DNA of 13,844 bases from Flavobacteriales bacterium UBA7878 (GCA_002501205.1 DLRW01000040.1:1-13844), one strand, 5' to 3'; positions 1 through 7,607 are shown, counted from the stretch's first letter. Notes: a model not told the origin generated them from the sequence alone. Numbers and translations: made by a program.

Positions 1-2450
1 CCTACGAAGTGGCATTACGTCAATTAAAAGACAAGCAAGAGCTCTATGCCGATGGCGACCAGTTAATCCAATTGGGTAAGCATCGCTTTAGCATAAACCA
101 TCAAGATATAGACCTTTCCTTGGTGCAACGCAATGAAGCGCTGTTCCTGCACATTAATGGCACCGGCTTCTTTGAAGAAATCCAAAACCCAGAACTGGAA
201 GCTTGCCGCCCGGTTTGGGATCAAGCAGTTCGCAGCGAAAATGAGCAGATCTACCGCGCTGAATACTTGGCCTACAGCCTGTTCCAACAAGCTTTAGAGC
301 AGAAGGAATTGGACATTCAGCAATTAAAAACCCTGAGTCCTACCGAATTAAAAGAAGTGGTTCAAGCTAGCTTAAGTCAGCGTTTCCAGGAAGCCTATGT
401 AAAGGGGGTACATGATGAAGATGCCACGATAATTTTAGAAGCACTTTTAAAATTGCATTTCAATTTGGGCGCTCTTCGCTACAGCTCTAAGGCGCGATTA
501 TGGGCATTGTATGCTTGGGATAAATCCTGGACTGCCGAAACCAAAAAAGCCTTGCAAGAGGACTTTGAGCACATTCGAAGTATATTGCAGTTTTTCCCAG
601 CCAGCCAGAGCTTCCAAAGCAGCATGGCGGAGCTTAAAAAATTACTGAGTCAGGAAGGTGAAATTGCCAGCTTCTTAAATGCAGATGAAGGCGACCTGGA
701 AGAAGCGACTGCCTTTTTATTCGATTGGTTAGCCCAAAGAGAAAAAATCAGCTTTAAAAAAGAATCTCGTGAACTGGTTGAACAATTTAGCCAAGCGCTA
801 AAGCGCAGTAATGCCCTGAAAAATTTTGAGGCCGCAAGCAAAGTGAAACCGAATGAAAATTGGTTGAGGGCCAGTCAGCGGATCCACAGCTGGTTAAAAG
901 CCTTTGTTCAGGAGAGTCCTCTAAAACCAAGCATAGAAGTAGAATTGGAAGCCTGCTATTTGTTGAACCTTAATAAGCTGGAGCAAGAGCATGGTCATGC
1001 ATTAATTAGTAAAGTAGAACTGGAAGGATTACGCGGCGATCATCCCCGAATTAATGATGGCAAGCTGAATTTAGATTATCTGGATCTTAAAAATCGAATG
1101 CAGGTCTTTCTCGGCGAAAGCCAGCCTTTATTTGATCGCTACCAGAAATTGAAAAAAGAGATTCTGAATCAGGAGCGTAAAAACATGGGGCTCAACGAGT
1201 TTAAACCTCGCATTATGAGCTCTTTCGTACGCAATGAACTACTGGATGAAGTGTACCTCCCTTTAATCGGTGATAACCTGGCCAAGCAAATTGGCGCAGC
1301 CGGTAAAGACAAGCGTACCGACCTCATGGGAATGCTGCTTTTAATCTCACCTCCCGGCTATGGTAAAACCACTTTGATGGAATACATCGCCGCTCGATTG
1401 GGATTGGTTTTCATGAAAATTAATGGACCGGCTCTAGGGCATTCAGTAAGCAGCGTTGATCCCGAAAGTGCACCCAATGCCGGAGCGCGAGAAGAACTTT
1501 ATAAGTTGAATTTAGCCTTTGAAATGGGCGACAATGTGATGATCTATCTTGACGACATTCAACATTGTAATCCCGAGTTCTTGCAAAAGTTCATTTCCCT
1601 TTGTGATGCCCAGCGCAAAATTGAAGGGGTTTATAAAGGAGAGGCTAAAACCTATGATTTCCGTGGCAAGAAAGTAGCGGTGATTATGGCTGGAAACCCA
1701 TACACGGAGAGTGGCGAGAAATTCCAAATTCCGGATATGCTAGCCAACCGGGCTGATATTTACAATTTAGGAGACATTATCGGTGGTAAAGCCGAAGCCT
1801 TCGAATTAAGCTATATCGAGAATGCCCTGAGTTCCAATCGGGCATTAGCCGCCTTAAGCGATAAACCTCGCCAGGACCTCAAGAGCTTTATCCGCGCCAT
1901 TGAAAATGAAAATTCCGAAAGCCTGGAATTAGAGGCGAATTACAGTGCCACGGAAAAAGAAGAAGTACGCCGTATTTTGGAGCTGAGCTATCAGATCCGT
2001 AAAATTGTACTGGAGGTCAATAAGCAATATATACTTTCGGCCGGTCAGGCGGAAGCCTTTAGGACCGAACCTCCCTTTAAGTTGCAAGGTTCCTATCGGG
2101 ACATGAATAAATTATGCGAGAAGTTGAGTCCTCTGATGAATAATTCGGAGTTAGATCAAATCCTGCTTTCGCATTATGAGAATGAGTCGCAAACCCTTAC
2201 CCAAGGAGCTGAATTCAACTTCCTACGCCTGAAGCAAATGCTTGGTAAGATCGACGCAGAGGAACAAGCACGACTGAATGAAATTATCAAGGCCTTCCGC
2301 AAACAGCAGGAAGCCAAGGGCTACGGCTCCAATCAAGTAGCCCCCATTGTGGAAAGATTGGAGCAAATGGGTCTGGGATTGCAGGACTTGGTTCGCATCT
2401 TCGCCCAGGAACGAAAACTAAAAGAAAACAATACCAATGAGTCTATTTAA
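1..2450 (+). CDS. Large AAA+ ATPase, DUF3686 / 'DNA repair ATPase' type (5' end outside window)
   Basis: This is the C-terminal 813 or more residues of a large AAA+ ATPase. The frame is open from base 3, and the GTG at 9 sits inside conserved-looking sequence, so it is probably not the start; family members are, as I recall, well over 1,000 residues long. Counting from the GTG codon, the Walker A loop is at about 447-455 (PPGYGKTT, with Ser where AAA proteins often have Gly). A hydrophobic strand ending in Asp515-Asp516 is Walker B, Asn563 (AGNP) is sensor 1, and Arg581 (LANRAD) is a likely arginine finger. The first 100 residues (LYADGDQLIQLG, then RAEYLAYSLF) resemble what I remember of the DUF3686-associated region, and a helical segment of about 330 residues separates it from the ATPase core. 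The 'DNA repair' label is an old similarity label, not a shown function. The gene overlaps the DUF4178 gene by 14 bp, so the two are probably translationally coupled and functional partners. Confidence 0.85.
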   Translation, partial: YEVALRQLKDKQELYADGDQLIQLGKHRFSINHQDIDLSLVQRNEALFLHINGTGFFEEIQNPELEACRPVWDQAVRSENEQIYRAEYLAYSLFQQALEQKELDIQQLKTLSPTELKEVVQASLSQRFQEAYVKGVHDEDATIILEALLKLHFNLGALRYSSKARLWALYAWDKSWTAETKKALQEDFEHIRSILQFFPASQSFQSSMAELKKLLSQEGEIASFLNADEGDLEEATAFLFDWLAQREKISFKKESRELVEQFSQALKRSNALKNFEAASKVKPNENWLRASQRIHSWLKAFVQESPLKPSIEVELEACYLLNLNKLEQEHGHALISKVELEGLRGDHPRINDGKLNLDYLDLKNRMQVFLGESQPLFDRYQKLKKEILNQERKNMGLNEFKPRIMSSFVRNELLDEVYLPLIGDNLAKQIGAAGKDKRTDLMGMLLLISPPGYGKTTLMEYIAARLGLVFMKINGPALGHSVSSVDPESAPNAGAREELYKLNLAFEMGDNVMIYLDDIQHCNPEFLQKFISLCDAQRKIEGVYKGEAKTYDFRGKKVAVIMAGNPYTESGEKFQIPDMLANRADIYNLGDIIGGKAEAFELSYIENALSSNRALAALSDKPRQDLKSFIRAIENENSESLELEANYSATEKEEVRRILELSYQIRKIVLEVNKQYILSAGQAEAFRTEPPFKLQGSYRDMNKLCEKLSPLMNNSELDQILLSHYENESQTLTQGAEFNFLRLKQMLGKIDAEEQARLNEIIKAFRKQQEAKGYGSNQVAPIVERLEQMGLGLQDLVRIFAQERKLKENNTNESI

Positions 2451-2985
2451 AAATCTCTTTGGCGGCAAGAAGGAAGATCCCAAGCCATTTAGCCGCACGC
2501 CCCTGGACCTGGATCAGGGCTATATCTTCGAGTACGATATGCAATCCTGGGAAGTAATGGCCGTATACGAATACGACTGGGGGGATGAGGACTTCAGCAA
2601 GGAGTTCAAGGTAAGTGACGGGCAAAACACCTATTACTTATCAGTAGAAGAAGATGATGAAATTGAAATGACCTGGTCAAAAAAAATCCCTTTACGTTCC
2701 ATTGAAGGCCCGATCGCGCAACAGATTGAAGAAGATGAGCGCCCGCCGGAAACCATCGTTTACGAATCGCGCACCTATTATTTAGATGAAGAAAGTGCGG
2801 GTTACTTCCACGAAAAAGGAAGCGACGAAAACGCCTGGGCCGAATTTATGGTTTGGGATTATTACGATAAGAAAGAAGAATATCAACTCAGCATCGAGCA
2901 ATGGGGACCACGATCCTTTGAAGCTTCCCATGGCAAGGTGCTGAAGAGCTACGAGATATCTGACATTTTACCTCGAGAACAATGA
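2437..2985 (+). CDS. DUF4178 domain protein
   Basis: A 182-residue, acidic, apparently soluble protein with no signal peptide or membrane helix. It matches the DUF4178 pattern: GYIFEYDMQSWEV followed by a Tyr/Trp-rich strand, then YYLSVEEDDEIEMTW, and a second half with the same logic (FMVWDYYD then YQLSIEQWG and FEASHGK). The two halves look like related beta-rich modules, suggesting an internal duplication (inference). The N-terminus MSLFKNLFGGKK is a short amphipathic basic stretch that could touch the membrane. The function of DUF4178 is unknown to me; it is known to recur next to DUF350 proteins and polyamine enzymes, as it does here. The ATG lies inside the end of the ATPase gene (14 bp overlap), and the stop overlaps the start of the lipoprotein gene as ATGA, so all three are coupled. 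Confidence 0.8.
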   Translation: MSLFKNLFGGKKEDPKPFSRTPLDLDQGYIFEYDMQSWEVMAVYEYDWGDEDFSKEFKVSDGQNTYYLSVEEDDEIEMTWSKKIPLRSIEGPIAQQIEEDERPPETIVYESRTYYLDEESAGYFHEKGSDENAWAEFMVWDYYDKKEEYQLSIEQWGPRSFEASHGKVLKSYEISDILPREQ

Positions 2986-3755
2986 TTATGAAACAGTTCT
3001 ATCGCACATTAGGCCTGGGAGCATTGGTCCTGCTTATGCAGGCTTGTACATCCCAAGGACCAAGCTTCCGGAAAAATCCGGTTGACGACCTGATCAAGGA
3101 CATGACTGAGGTCCCCGACTTCAGCATTATCCTCTACGATATGAATTTCGATGAGCAATCGGAACAATATCAACATCAATATCGCATCCTTAAGGAACCT
3201 CAGGGTTCCGACAGCATTCTCAGTGAGACCACCGGATGGCTGCAAGTAAGCCCCGAATATTTCAATGAGCAGGTGGATAATATGGGGATGACGATAGTTT
3301 CTAAAACCAATGGAACGGTGGACAAAAAAGTAAGTCCACCCGGATATAACCAATATGTAGGCAATGAAAAATACGGACAATGGCGCCAACAATCGGATGG
3401 CAGCAGCTTTTGGGAGTTTTACGGAAAGTACGCCTTCCTCCGCAGTGTTCTGGGTTTTGGCTACTCTCCTATTTACTACGGGGGTTGGTACGATTACCGT
3501 CGCAACTATTACCCCTACGGACGCACCTATTACGGTACCGCTAGCAGCGGAAGAGGCAACCGATTTGGAACTACCGGCAGCCACAACAGCAGCCGAAGCA
3601 CCGCTTCGACCTGGAACAGTAAAGACCAAAGTTTCAAAAACAGAGTCCGCAGCCGGGTACAAAGAAGTGCCAGCCGCAGTAGAACCAGCCGAAGTGGATC
3701 GCGCTACCGGAGTGGATCCAGCAGCCGTGGACGTGGATTTGGAGGAGGTAAATAA
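2982..3755 (+). CDS. Lipoprotein with Arg/Ser/Gly-rich C-terminal tail
   Basis: A 257-residue predicted lipoprotein. The N-terminus has a short positive region, a hydrophobic stretch (LGLGALVLLMQAC) and Cys22 as the likely lipidated residue; the Met at -3 makes the lipobox imperfect. Residues about 30-170 form an unrecognised globular domain rich in Tyr and Trp (SSFWEFYGKYAFLRSV, then YYGGWYDYRRNYYPYGRTYY). Residues about 180-257 are low complexity, dominated by Arg, Ser and Gly (SRSRTSRSGSRYRSGSSSRG) and ending in GFGGGK. The basic tail would be exposed outside the cytoplasmic membrane and could contact anionic lipid, LPS or nucleic acid (inference). Similar Ser/Gly-rich tails occur in DUF1190 (YjfM/YgiB) lipoproteins, which also neighbour DUF350 proteins in enterobacteria; homology is not shown here. 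The start is ATGATTATG overlapping the previous stop; the second ATG (2988) is equally good. Confidence 0.72.
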   Translation: MIMKQFYRTLGLGALVLLMQACTSQGPSFRKNPVDDLIKDMTEVPDFSIILYDMNFDEQSEQYQHQYRILKEPQGSDSILSETTGWLQVSPEYFNEQVDNMGMTIVSKTNGTVDKKVSPPGYNQYVGNEKYGQWRQQSDGSSFWEFYGKYAFLRSVLGFGYSPIYYGGWYDYRRNYYPYGRTYYGTASSGRGNRFGTTGSHNSSRSTASTWNSKDQSFKNRVRSRVQRSASRSRTSRSGSRYRSGSSSRGRGFGGGK

Positions 3756-3772
3756 GCTAAAAAAGGAAAGAC

Positions 3773-4654
3773 ATGACTACAGAGATATTAGCAAACGAAT
3801 GGATGAACGATCTCCTTCTCTTTGGCATTTATTTGGCAAGTTCCCTAATCCTCCTCTACCTTGGTAAATGGGTCTTTAAATGGACCAAATCCTCCATTAA
3901 GGTAGGAGAAGAACTGGTAGAAAAAGATAACCTCGCTTTTAGCTTTGCCTATACCGGCTATTTCGCAGGTTTACTTATGGCGGTTGGCTCGGCGATATAC
4001 GGTGAGTCTAATGGTCTATTGATCGACCTTGAAGACATGGCGATTTATGGCATTCTGGCCATTATTCTCCTCAACCTTTCCTCCTTGATTATCGACCACA
4101 TCAATTTGCGTCGCTTTTCGATTTGGAAGGAAATTACCGTAGACCGCAATGCTGGCATGGGTATTATCGAAGGAGCTAATTACCTCGCTTCGGGCCTGAT
4201 CATCTTTGGTGCCATTACCGGCGAAAGTGGTGGTTTAGCCTTCGGGATTTATACCGCTATTGCCTACTGGGCTTTAGGTCAGATTTTAATCGTTATCGCC
4301 ACCGCGCTTTACGATCGAATGATGCCCTATTCCCTCCACGATGAAATCGAAAAGGATAACAATGCCGCTGGTGTGGCTTTCGCGGGATTAATCATTGCGG
4401 TAGCGAATTTGATTCGCCATGGTTTAATGGGCAATTTCGAGAGCTGGGATCAAACGCTCTTAGAGGTAGCCTATGAAACCGGAATTGGATTAGTGGTTCT
4501 GCCTCTTATCCGCACCTTGGTGGATCGTATTTTACTACCTGGGCGTAAGCTCAGCGATGAAATTGCCGCTCAAGAGAAACCCAATGTAGGTGCTGGCTTA
4601 ATCGAGGCCTTTGGCTATATCGGAGGATCCGTACTCATTATTTGGTGCATCTAA
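3773..4654 (+). CDS. DUF350 (YjfL-like) membrane protein, duplicated
   Basis: A 293-residue integral membrane protein with about eight hydrophobic helices (roughly residues 13-34, 53-75, 85-108, 131-150, 158-178, 194-214, 226-246, 272-293). It matches DUF350, whose usual members such as E. coli YjfL are about 130 residues with four helices, so this is a head-to-tail double-length version. The repeat can be seen: EKDNLAFSFAYTGYFAG near residue 50 corresponds to EKDNNAAGVAFAG near 190, and DRNAGMGIIEGANYLASG near 125 corresponds to KPNVGAGLIEAFGYIGG near 270. The biochemical role of DUF350 is not established; it recurs with spermidine-synthase-like and DUF4178 genes. It starts 17 bp after the lipoprotein gene, and its stop is 1 bp before the GTG of the spermidine synthase gene, pointing to coupled translation of the two membrane proteins. 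Confidence 0.88.
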   Translation: MTTEILANEWMNDLLLFGIYLASSLILLYLGKWVFKWTKSSIKVGEELVEKDNLAFSFAYTGYFAGLLMAVGSAIYGESNGLLIDLEDMAIYGILAIILLNLSSLIIDHINLRRFSIWKEITVDRNAGMGIIEGANYLASGLIIFGAITGESGGLAFGIYTAIAYWALGQILIVIATALYDRMMPYSLHDEIEKDNNAAGVAFAGLIIAVANLIRHGLMGNFESWDQTLLEVAYETGIGLVVLPLIRTLVDRILLPGRKLSDEIAAQEKPNVGAGLIEAFGYIGGSVLIIWCI

Positions 4655-4655
4655 A

Positions 4656-6203
4656 GTGAAAAACCGTCGCTCCCCCTTTTTGAAATTAGCCCTATTCGCC
4701 ACCGGATTATCCGGAATTGTAGCGGAGTACATTTTATCCACTCTGGCTACTTATTTCATTGGCGACTCGGCGGTACAATGGTCCCTCATTGTATCGGTAA
4801 TGCTCTTTTCAATGGGGCTGGGTTCCCGCATCAGCAAATACCTGGAGGGCAATTTGCTGATCAAATTTATTGGGGTTGAATTCGCATTAAGCCTGCTGGT
4901 ATCCTTCTCCTCCCTCATTGCTTATTCTGCGGCCGGATTTACCGACTATGTGGGAGTGATCATTTATGGGATGAGCATATTGATCGGCTTACTAATTGGT
5001 TTGGAAATCCCCTTGGTGATACGCCTCAATGAAGATTTTGAAAGCCTGAAGGTGAATATCGCCTTGGTAATGGAAAAGGATTATTTAGGCTCTCTGGTAG
5101 GAGGATTATTCTTTGCCTTTGTAGGTTTACCCATCTTAGGCCTTACCTACACTCCCTTTATTTTGGGATTCATCAATTTACTGGTTGCGGTAGGCCTGTT
5201 TATCACCGTAAGGCGTGAATTGGGTTCCAAATTTAATGCGCGCATCACGATTAGCTCCGGCATCATTCTGCTGGTAATGTTTGGCGGAATTACCCAGGCA
5301 CAGGATATCATTCTTTATGGGGAGCAAAAACGCTATAAGGATAAGGTGGTCTTCTCTGCCCAGAGCAAATATCAGAAGATAGTGATGACCCAATGGAAGG
5401 ATCATTATTGGCTTTACCTCAATGGCAATCAGCAACTGAGCACCTTAGATGAAGACAAATACCATGAGGCATTAGTCCACCCGGCGATGAAGCTTAGCCA
5501 TGAAGTTAAGGATGTTTTAATCCTCGGCGGTGGTGATGGTTGTGCGGCACGTGAAGTCTTAAAATACCCTTCCGTAAAAAGCATCACAGTGGTAGATTTA
5601 GACTCGATGATGACAGGCTTAGCCACGCGCCATCCGATCTTGAAAGAACTGAATGAAGCTTCTTTCTCTAATCCTAAAGTTAAGGTATTGAATGCTGATG
5701 CCTTTACCTGGCTGGAGAATAGTAGTGCTTTTTTCGATGTGATTATGATCGACCTCCCCGATCCACGGTCGGTAGAATTAAATCGCATGTACACGGAGGA
5801 GTTTTACCGAATCTGCAATCTAAAGCTGCGCCCCCACGGAGTATTAATTACTCAGGCTGGCAGTCCTTACTTCGCGACCAAGGCCTTTAAATGCATTGAT
5901 AAAAGCATGACGGCCGCCGGCTTCGAAACCCTCCCCTTACACAACCATGTACTAACCCTTGGAGAATGGGGCTGGGTATTAGGGCAAAAGCAAGAGTGGA
6001 CGCAGGGTGAATTAAAACAACGAGCACGCAGTTTAAGATTTGAGGATATTGATACCCGTTGGTTAAACAATGAGGCCATCTTGATGATGAGCTCATTTGG
6101 CAAGGAGATCTATTTTGAAGTGAAAGACAGCATTGAGATAAACCACATTCAGGATCCGGTGCTATATCGCTATTATTTAAAAGGAAATTGGGACTTATAT
6201 TAA
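4656..6203 (+). CDS. speE: Membrane-anchored spermidine synthase (polyamine aminopropyltransferase)
   Basis: It transfers the aminopropyl group of decarboxylated SAM to putrescine or a related amine. The 515-residue protein has about 220 N-terminal residues with roughly six to seven membrane helices, then a cytosolic SpeE domain. The catalytic-domain hallmarks are present: LNGNQQLSTLDEDKYHEAL (about 256-273), GGGDG at 291-295 for dcSAM binding, the acidic strand end VVDLD (312-316), NADAF (346-350) and DLPDP (366-370, with the acidic catalytic-type residues). Soluble SpeE is about 280-310 residues, so the membrane half is an extra module seen in a known subfamily. I chose the GTG at 4656, 1 bp after the DUF350 stop; an in-frame TTG at 4611 would add 15 residues that overlap DUF350 coding and look non-conserved. 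SpeD is encoded immediately downstream. The amine acceptor cannot be told from sequence. Confidence 0.92.
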   Translation: MKNRRSPFLKLALFATGLSGIVAEYILSTLATYFIGDSAVQWSLIVSVMLFSMGLGSRISKYLEGNLLIKFIGVEFALSLLVSFSSLIAYSAAGFTDYVGVIIYGMSILIGLLIGLEIPLVIRLNEDFESLKVNIALVMEKDYLGSLVGGLFFAFVGLPILGLTYTPFILGFINLLVAVGLFITVRRELGSKFNARITISSGIILLVMFGGITQAQDIILYGEQKRYKDKVVFSAQSKYQKIVMTQWKDHYWLYLNGNQQLSTLDEDKYHEALVHPAMKLSHEVKDVLILGGGDGCAAREVLKYPSVKSITVVDLDSMMTGLATRHPILKELNEASFSNPKVKVLNADAFTWLENSSAFFDVIMIDLPDPRSVELNRMYTEEFYRICNLKLRPHGVLITQAGSPYFATKAFKCIDKSMTAAGFETLPLHNHVLTLGEWGWVLGQKQEWTQGELKQRARSLRFEDIDTRWLNNEAILMMSSFGKEIYFEVKDSIEINHIQDPVLYRYYLKGNWDLY

Positions 6204-6204
6204 G

Positions 6205-6525
6205 ATGGAAGAAACGAAGATTTACAACTTCCGCTTTTGGATAAAGCTCAAGGATGAAAAGGAAATTAGCCCCCACTTGGAAAAGATGCTCCGAGAGGCC
6301 GGATACGGTATCGTGGGCTTTGTGGAACACCACTTTCACCCCCAAGGCTATACCTGCACCTGGCTATTAAGCGAGAGTCATTGTGCCCTGCACACCTTCC
6401 CGGAAGAAGGTCGGTCGTACGTAGAACTCAGCGGATGTTCGGAGGAAAAAAGTCAACACTTTATTGATGCCACTTTTAAGCTTTGGAAAGATTATATTCG
6501 CCTGCACGACCAATCCAAATGCTAA
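6205..6525 (+). CDS. speD: S-adenosylmethionine decarboxylase, class 1b proenzyme
   Basis: It makes decarboxylated SAM, the aminopropyl donor used by the enzyme encoded just upstream. At 106 residues it is the short prokaryotic class 1b type. All key residues are present: the self-cleavage site LSESH, with cleavage expected between Glu57 and Ser58 so that Ser58 becomes the pyruvoyl group; His63 for processing; and Cys78 as the catalytic acid. The Ser-His-Cys spacing (58/63/78) is the same as in the characterised Thermotoga maritima enzyme (63/68/83). The ATG lies 1 bp after the SpeE stop. Many Bacteroidota make spermidine through carboxyspermidine enzymes rather than SpeD/SpeE, so this pair may serve a dedicated pool rather than bulk polyamine supply (inference). 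Confidence 0.93.
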   Translation: MEETKIYNFRFWIKLKDEKEISPHLEKMLREAGYGIVGFVEHHFHPQGYTCTWLLSESHCALHTFPEEGRSYVELSGCSEEKSQHFIDATFKLWKDYIRLHDQSKC

Positions 6526-7518
6526 ATGAAGGGAAGACATTTACTAACCTGCCTTGTATTAATTCTTAGCAGCTGGGCATCAGCGCAGCAATATTCCATC
6601 ATTATTCACGGGGGCGCCGGAAACGGCCTCAAACCGGAAAACTATACTGAAGTTCAAAAAGCAGCTTTCCACGCTGGACTAAATCGCGCTCTTGCTGTGG
6701 GTGACTCAGCCTTAAATGCGGGCACTGCCGGACCTGAGGTGGTAAGTCTTGTATTACAGGTTTTAGAAAATGATACTTTATTTAATGCCGGTCGCGGAGC
6801 GGTATTAACCTACGAAGGCAAAGCCTCAATGGATGCCTCCATTATGGATGGCGCCACAGGAGAAGCCGGAGCAGTTGCTGGTATCTCTTGTATTAAAAAC
6901 CCAATCACTGCTGCCCTGGCGGTTTTGCGCTATTCCGATCATGTACTATTAAGTGGCTCGGGGGCCGATGATTTTGCGCAACTCCATGGTGGTACTTGCG
7001 TTGATCCGAATTACTTTCTTATTGATAGCCACCTAAAAACACTCCGTAAAATCCGTGGTGATCAAGGGGCATTGGATAGCCTGATTGACCATAAAATGGG
7101 AACGGTGGGCTGCGTAGTTCGCGATCGTGAAGGAAATATAGCTGCTGGTACATCCACCGGTGGTTTAATGGCCAAGAAATTCGGACGCATTGGCGACTCT
7201 CCCATCATAGGAGCTGGCACTTATGCTAATAACGCTTCGGTGGGGGTAAGCTGCACCGGTCATGGCGAATACTTTATCCGCAATGTAATTGCCTACCAAT
7301 TAGCCGCCCGCTATTTGTATTTGAAGGAAGGCGGACAAGAAGCCGCAGATTATATGATCCACGATTTATTAAGCGGGCAAAAGGCTTTTGGGGGATTAAT
7401 TGGCATTGATGCCAAGGGTGAATTCTTCTATGCCTTTAATACGGTAGGGATGTTACGTGGCTTTAAGCGCGAAGGAGAAGCAGCCCAAACCTACATTTTC
7501 GATTTACAGGAAAGATAA
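6526..7518 (+). CDS. Exported isoaspartyl peptidase/L-asparaginase (type 2, Ntn hydrolase)
   Basis: A 330-residue member of the plant-type asparaginase / isoaspartyl dipeptidase family (IaaA-like; glycosylasparaginase belongs to the same superfamily). A signal peptide is evident (basic MKGRH, hydrophobic core, SWASA before QQ at about residue 20), so the enzyme is expected in the periplasm. Family motifs in order: IIIHGGAG (25-32), FNAGRGAVLT (87-95), MDASIMDG (102-109), the autocleavage site HKMGTVG with Thr193 as the nucleophile, then TSTGG, GRIGDSP, GAGTYA and CTGHGEY. All are intact, so self-processing and hydrolysis of beta-aspartyl peptides or asparagine are likely. The ATG directly follows the TAA of speD (TAAATG), placing it last in the polyamine operon. 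A link between this hydrolase and polyamines is not established; the enzyme could act on isoaspartyl damage or on an amide conjugate (speculative). Confidence 0.9.
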   Translation: MKGRHLLTCLVLILSSWASAQQYSIIIHGGAGNGLKPENYTEVQKAAFHAGLNRALAVGDSALNAGTAGPEVVSLVLQVLENDTLFNAGRGAVLTYEGKASMDASIMDGATGEAGAVAGISCIKNPITAALAVLRYSDHVLLSGSGADDFAQLHGGTCVDPNYFLIDSHLKTLRKIRGDQGALDSLIDHKMGTVGCVVRDREGNIAAGTSTGGLMAKKFGRIGDSPIIGAGTYANNASVGVSCTGHGEYFIRNVIAYQLAARYLYLKEGGQEAADYMIHDLLSGQKAFGGLIGIDAKGEFFYAFNTVGMLRGFKREGEAAQTYIFDLQER

Positions 7519-7572
7519 TCAAGCTGAAAATCAAAAGCTTGAATCAAGCATTCAATTTTCTCGCATTTTTTT
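7519..7572 (+). terminator. Possible weak terminator of the polyamine operon
   Basis: Directly after the asparaginase stop there are several short overlapping inverted repeats: TCAAGCT at 7519-7525 with AGCTTGA at 7536-7542, GCTTG/CAAGC at 7537-7549, and TTGAAT/ATTCAA at 7540-7555. They are followed by T-rich DNA, including a run of seven Ts at 7566-7572. The stems are only 5-7 bp and mutually exclusive, so this is a weak call; the position between the operon end and the tRNA promoter is the main support. Confidence 0.25.
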
Positions 7573-7607
7573 AGCCCCAATGTGCGGCACAAAAGAAAAA
7601 AGCATTC

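Noticed and set aside
3009..3662. Long open frame (217 codons) on the minus strand opposite the lipoprotein gene
   Set aside because: It lies entirely over a plus-strand gene with a signal peptide and operon context; the frame is open because the plus-strand Ser/Arg/Gly-rich codons lack minus-strand stops. No coding-like features of its own.
3364..3867. 167-codon plus-strand frame overlapping the lipoprotein and DUF350 genes
   Set aside because: Ala/Thr/Val-rich frame-shifted reading of the low-complexity tail; it would overlap two better-supported genes.
4611..4655. TTG start 45 bp upstream for the spermidine synthase
   Set aside because: It would overlap the end of the DUF350 gene, and the added residues look unlike a membrane-protein N-terminus; the GTG at 4656 sits just after the DUF350 stop.
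5887..6345. Minus-strand frame of 152 codons over speE and speD
   Set aside because: Fully opposite two genes with intact catalytic motifs; Pro/Ser/Cys-rich shadow reading.
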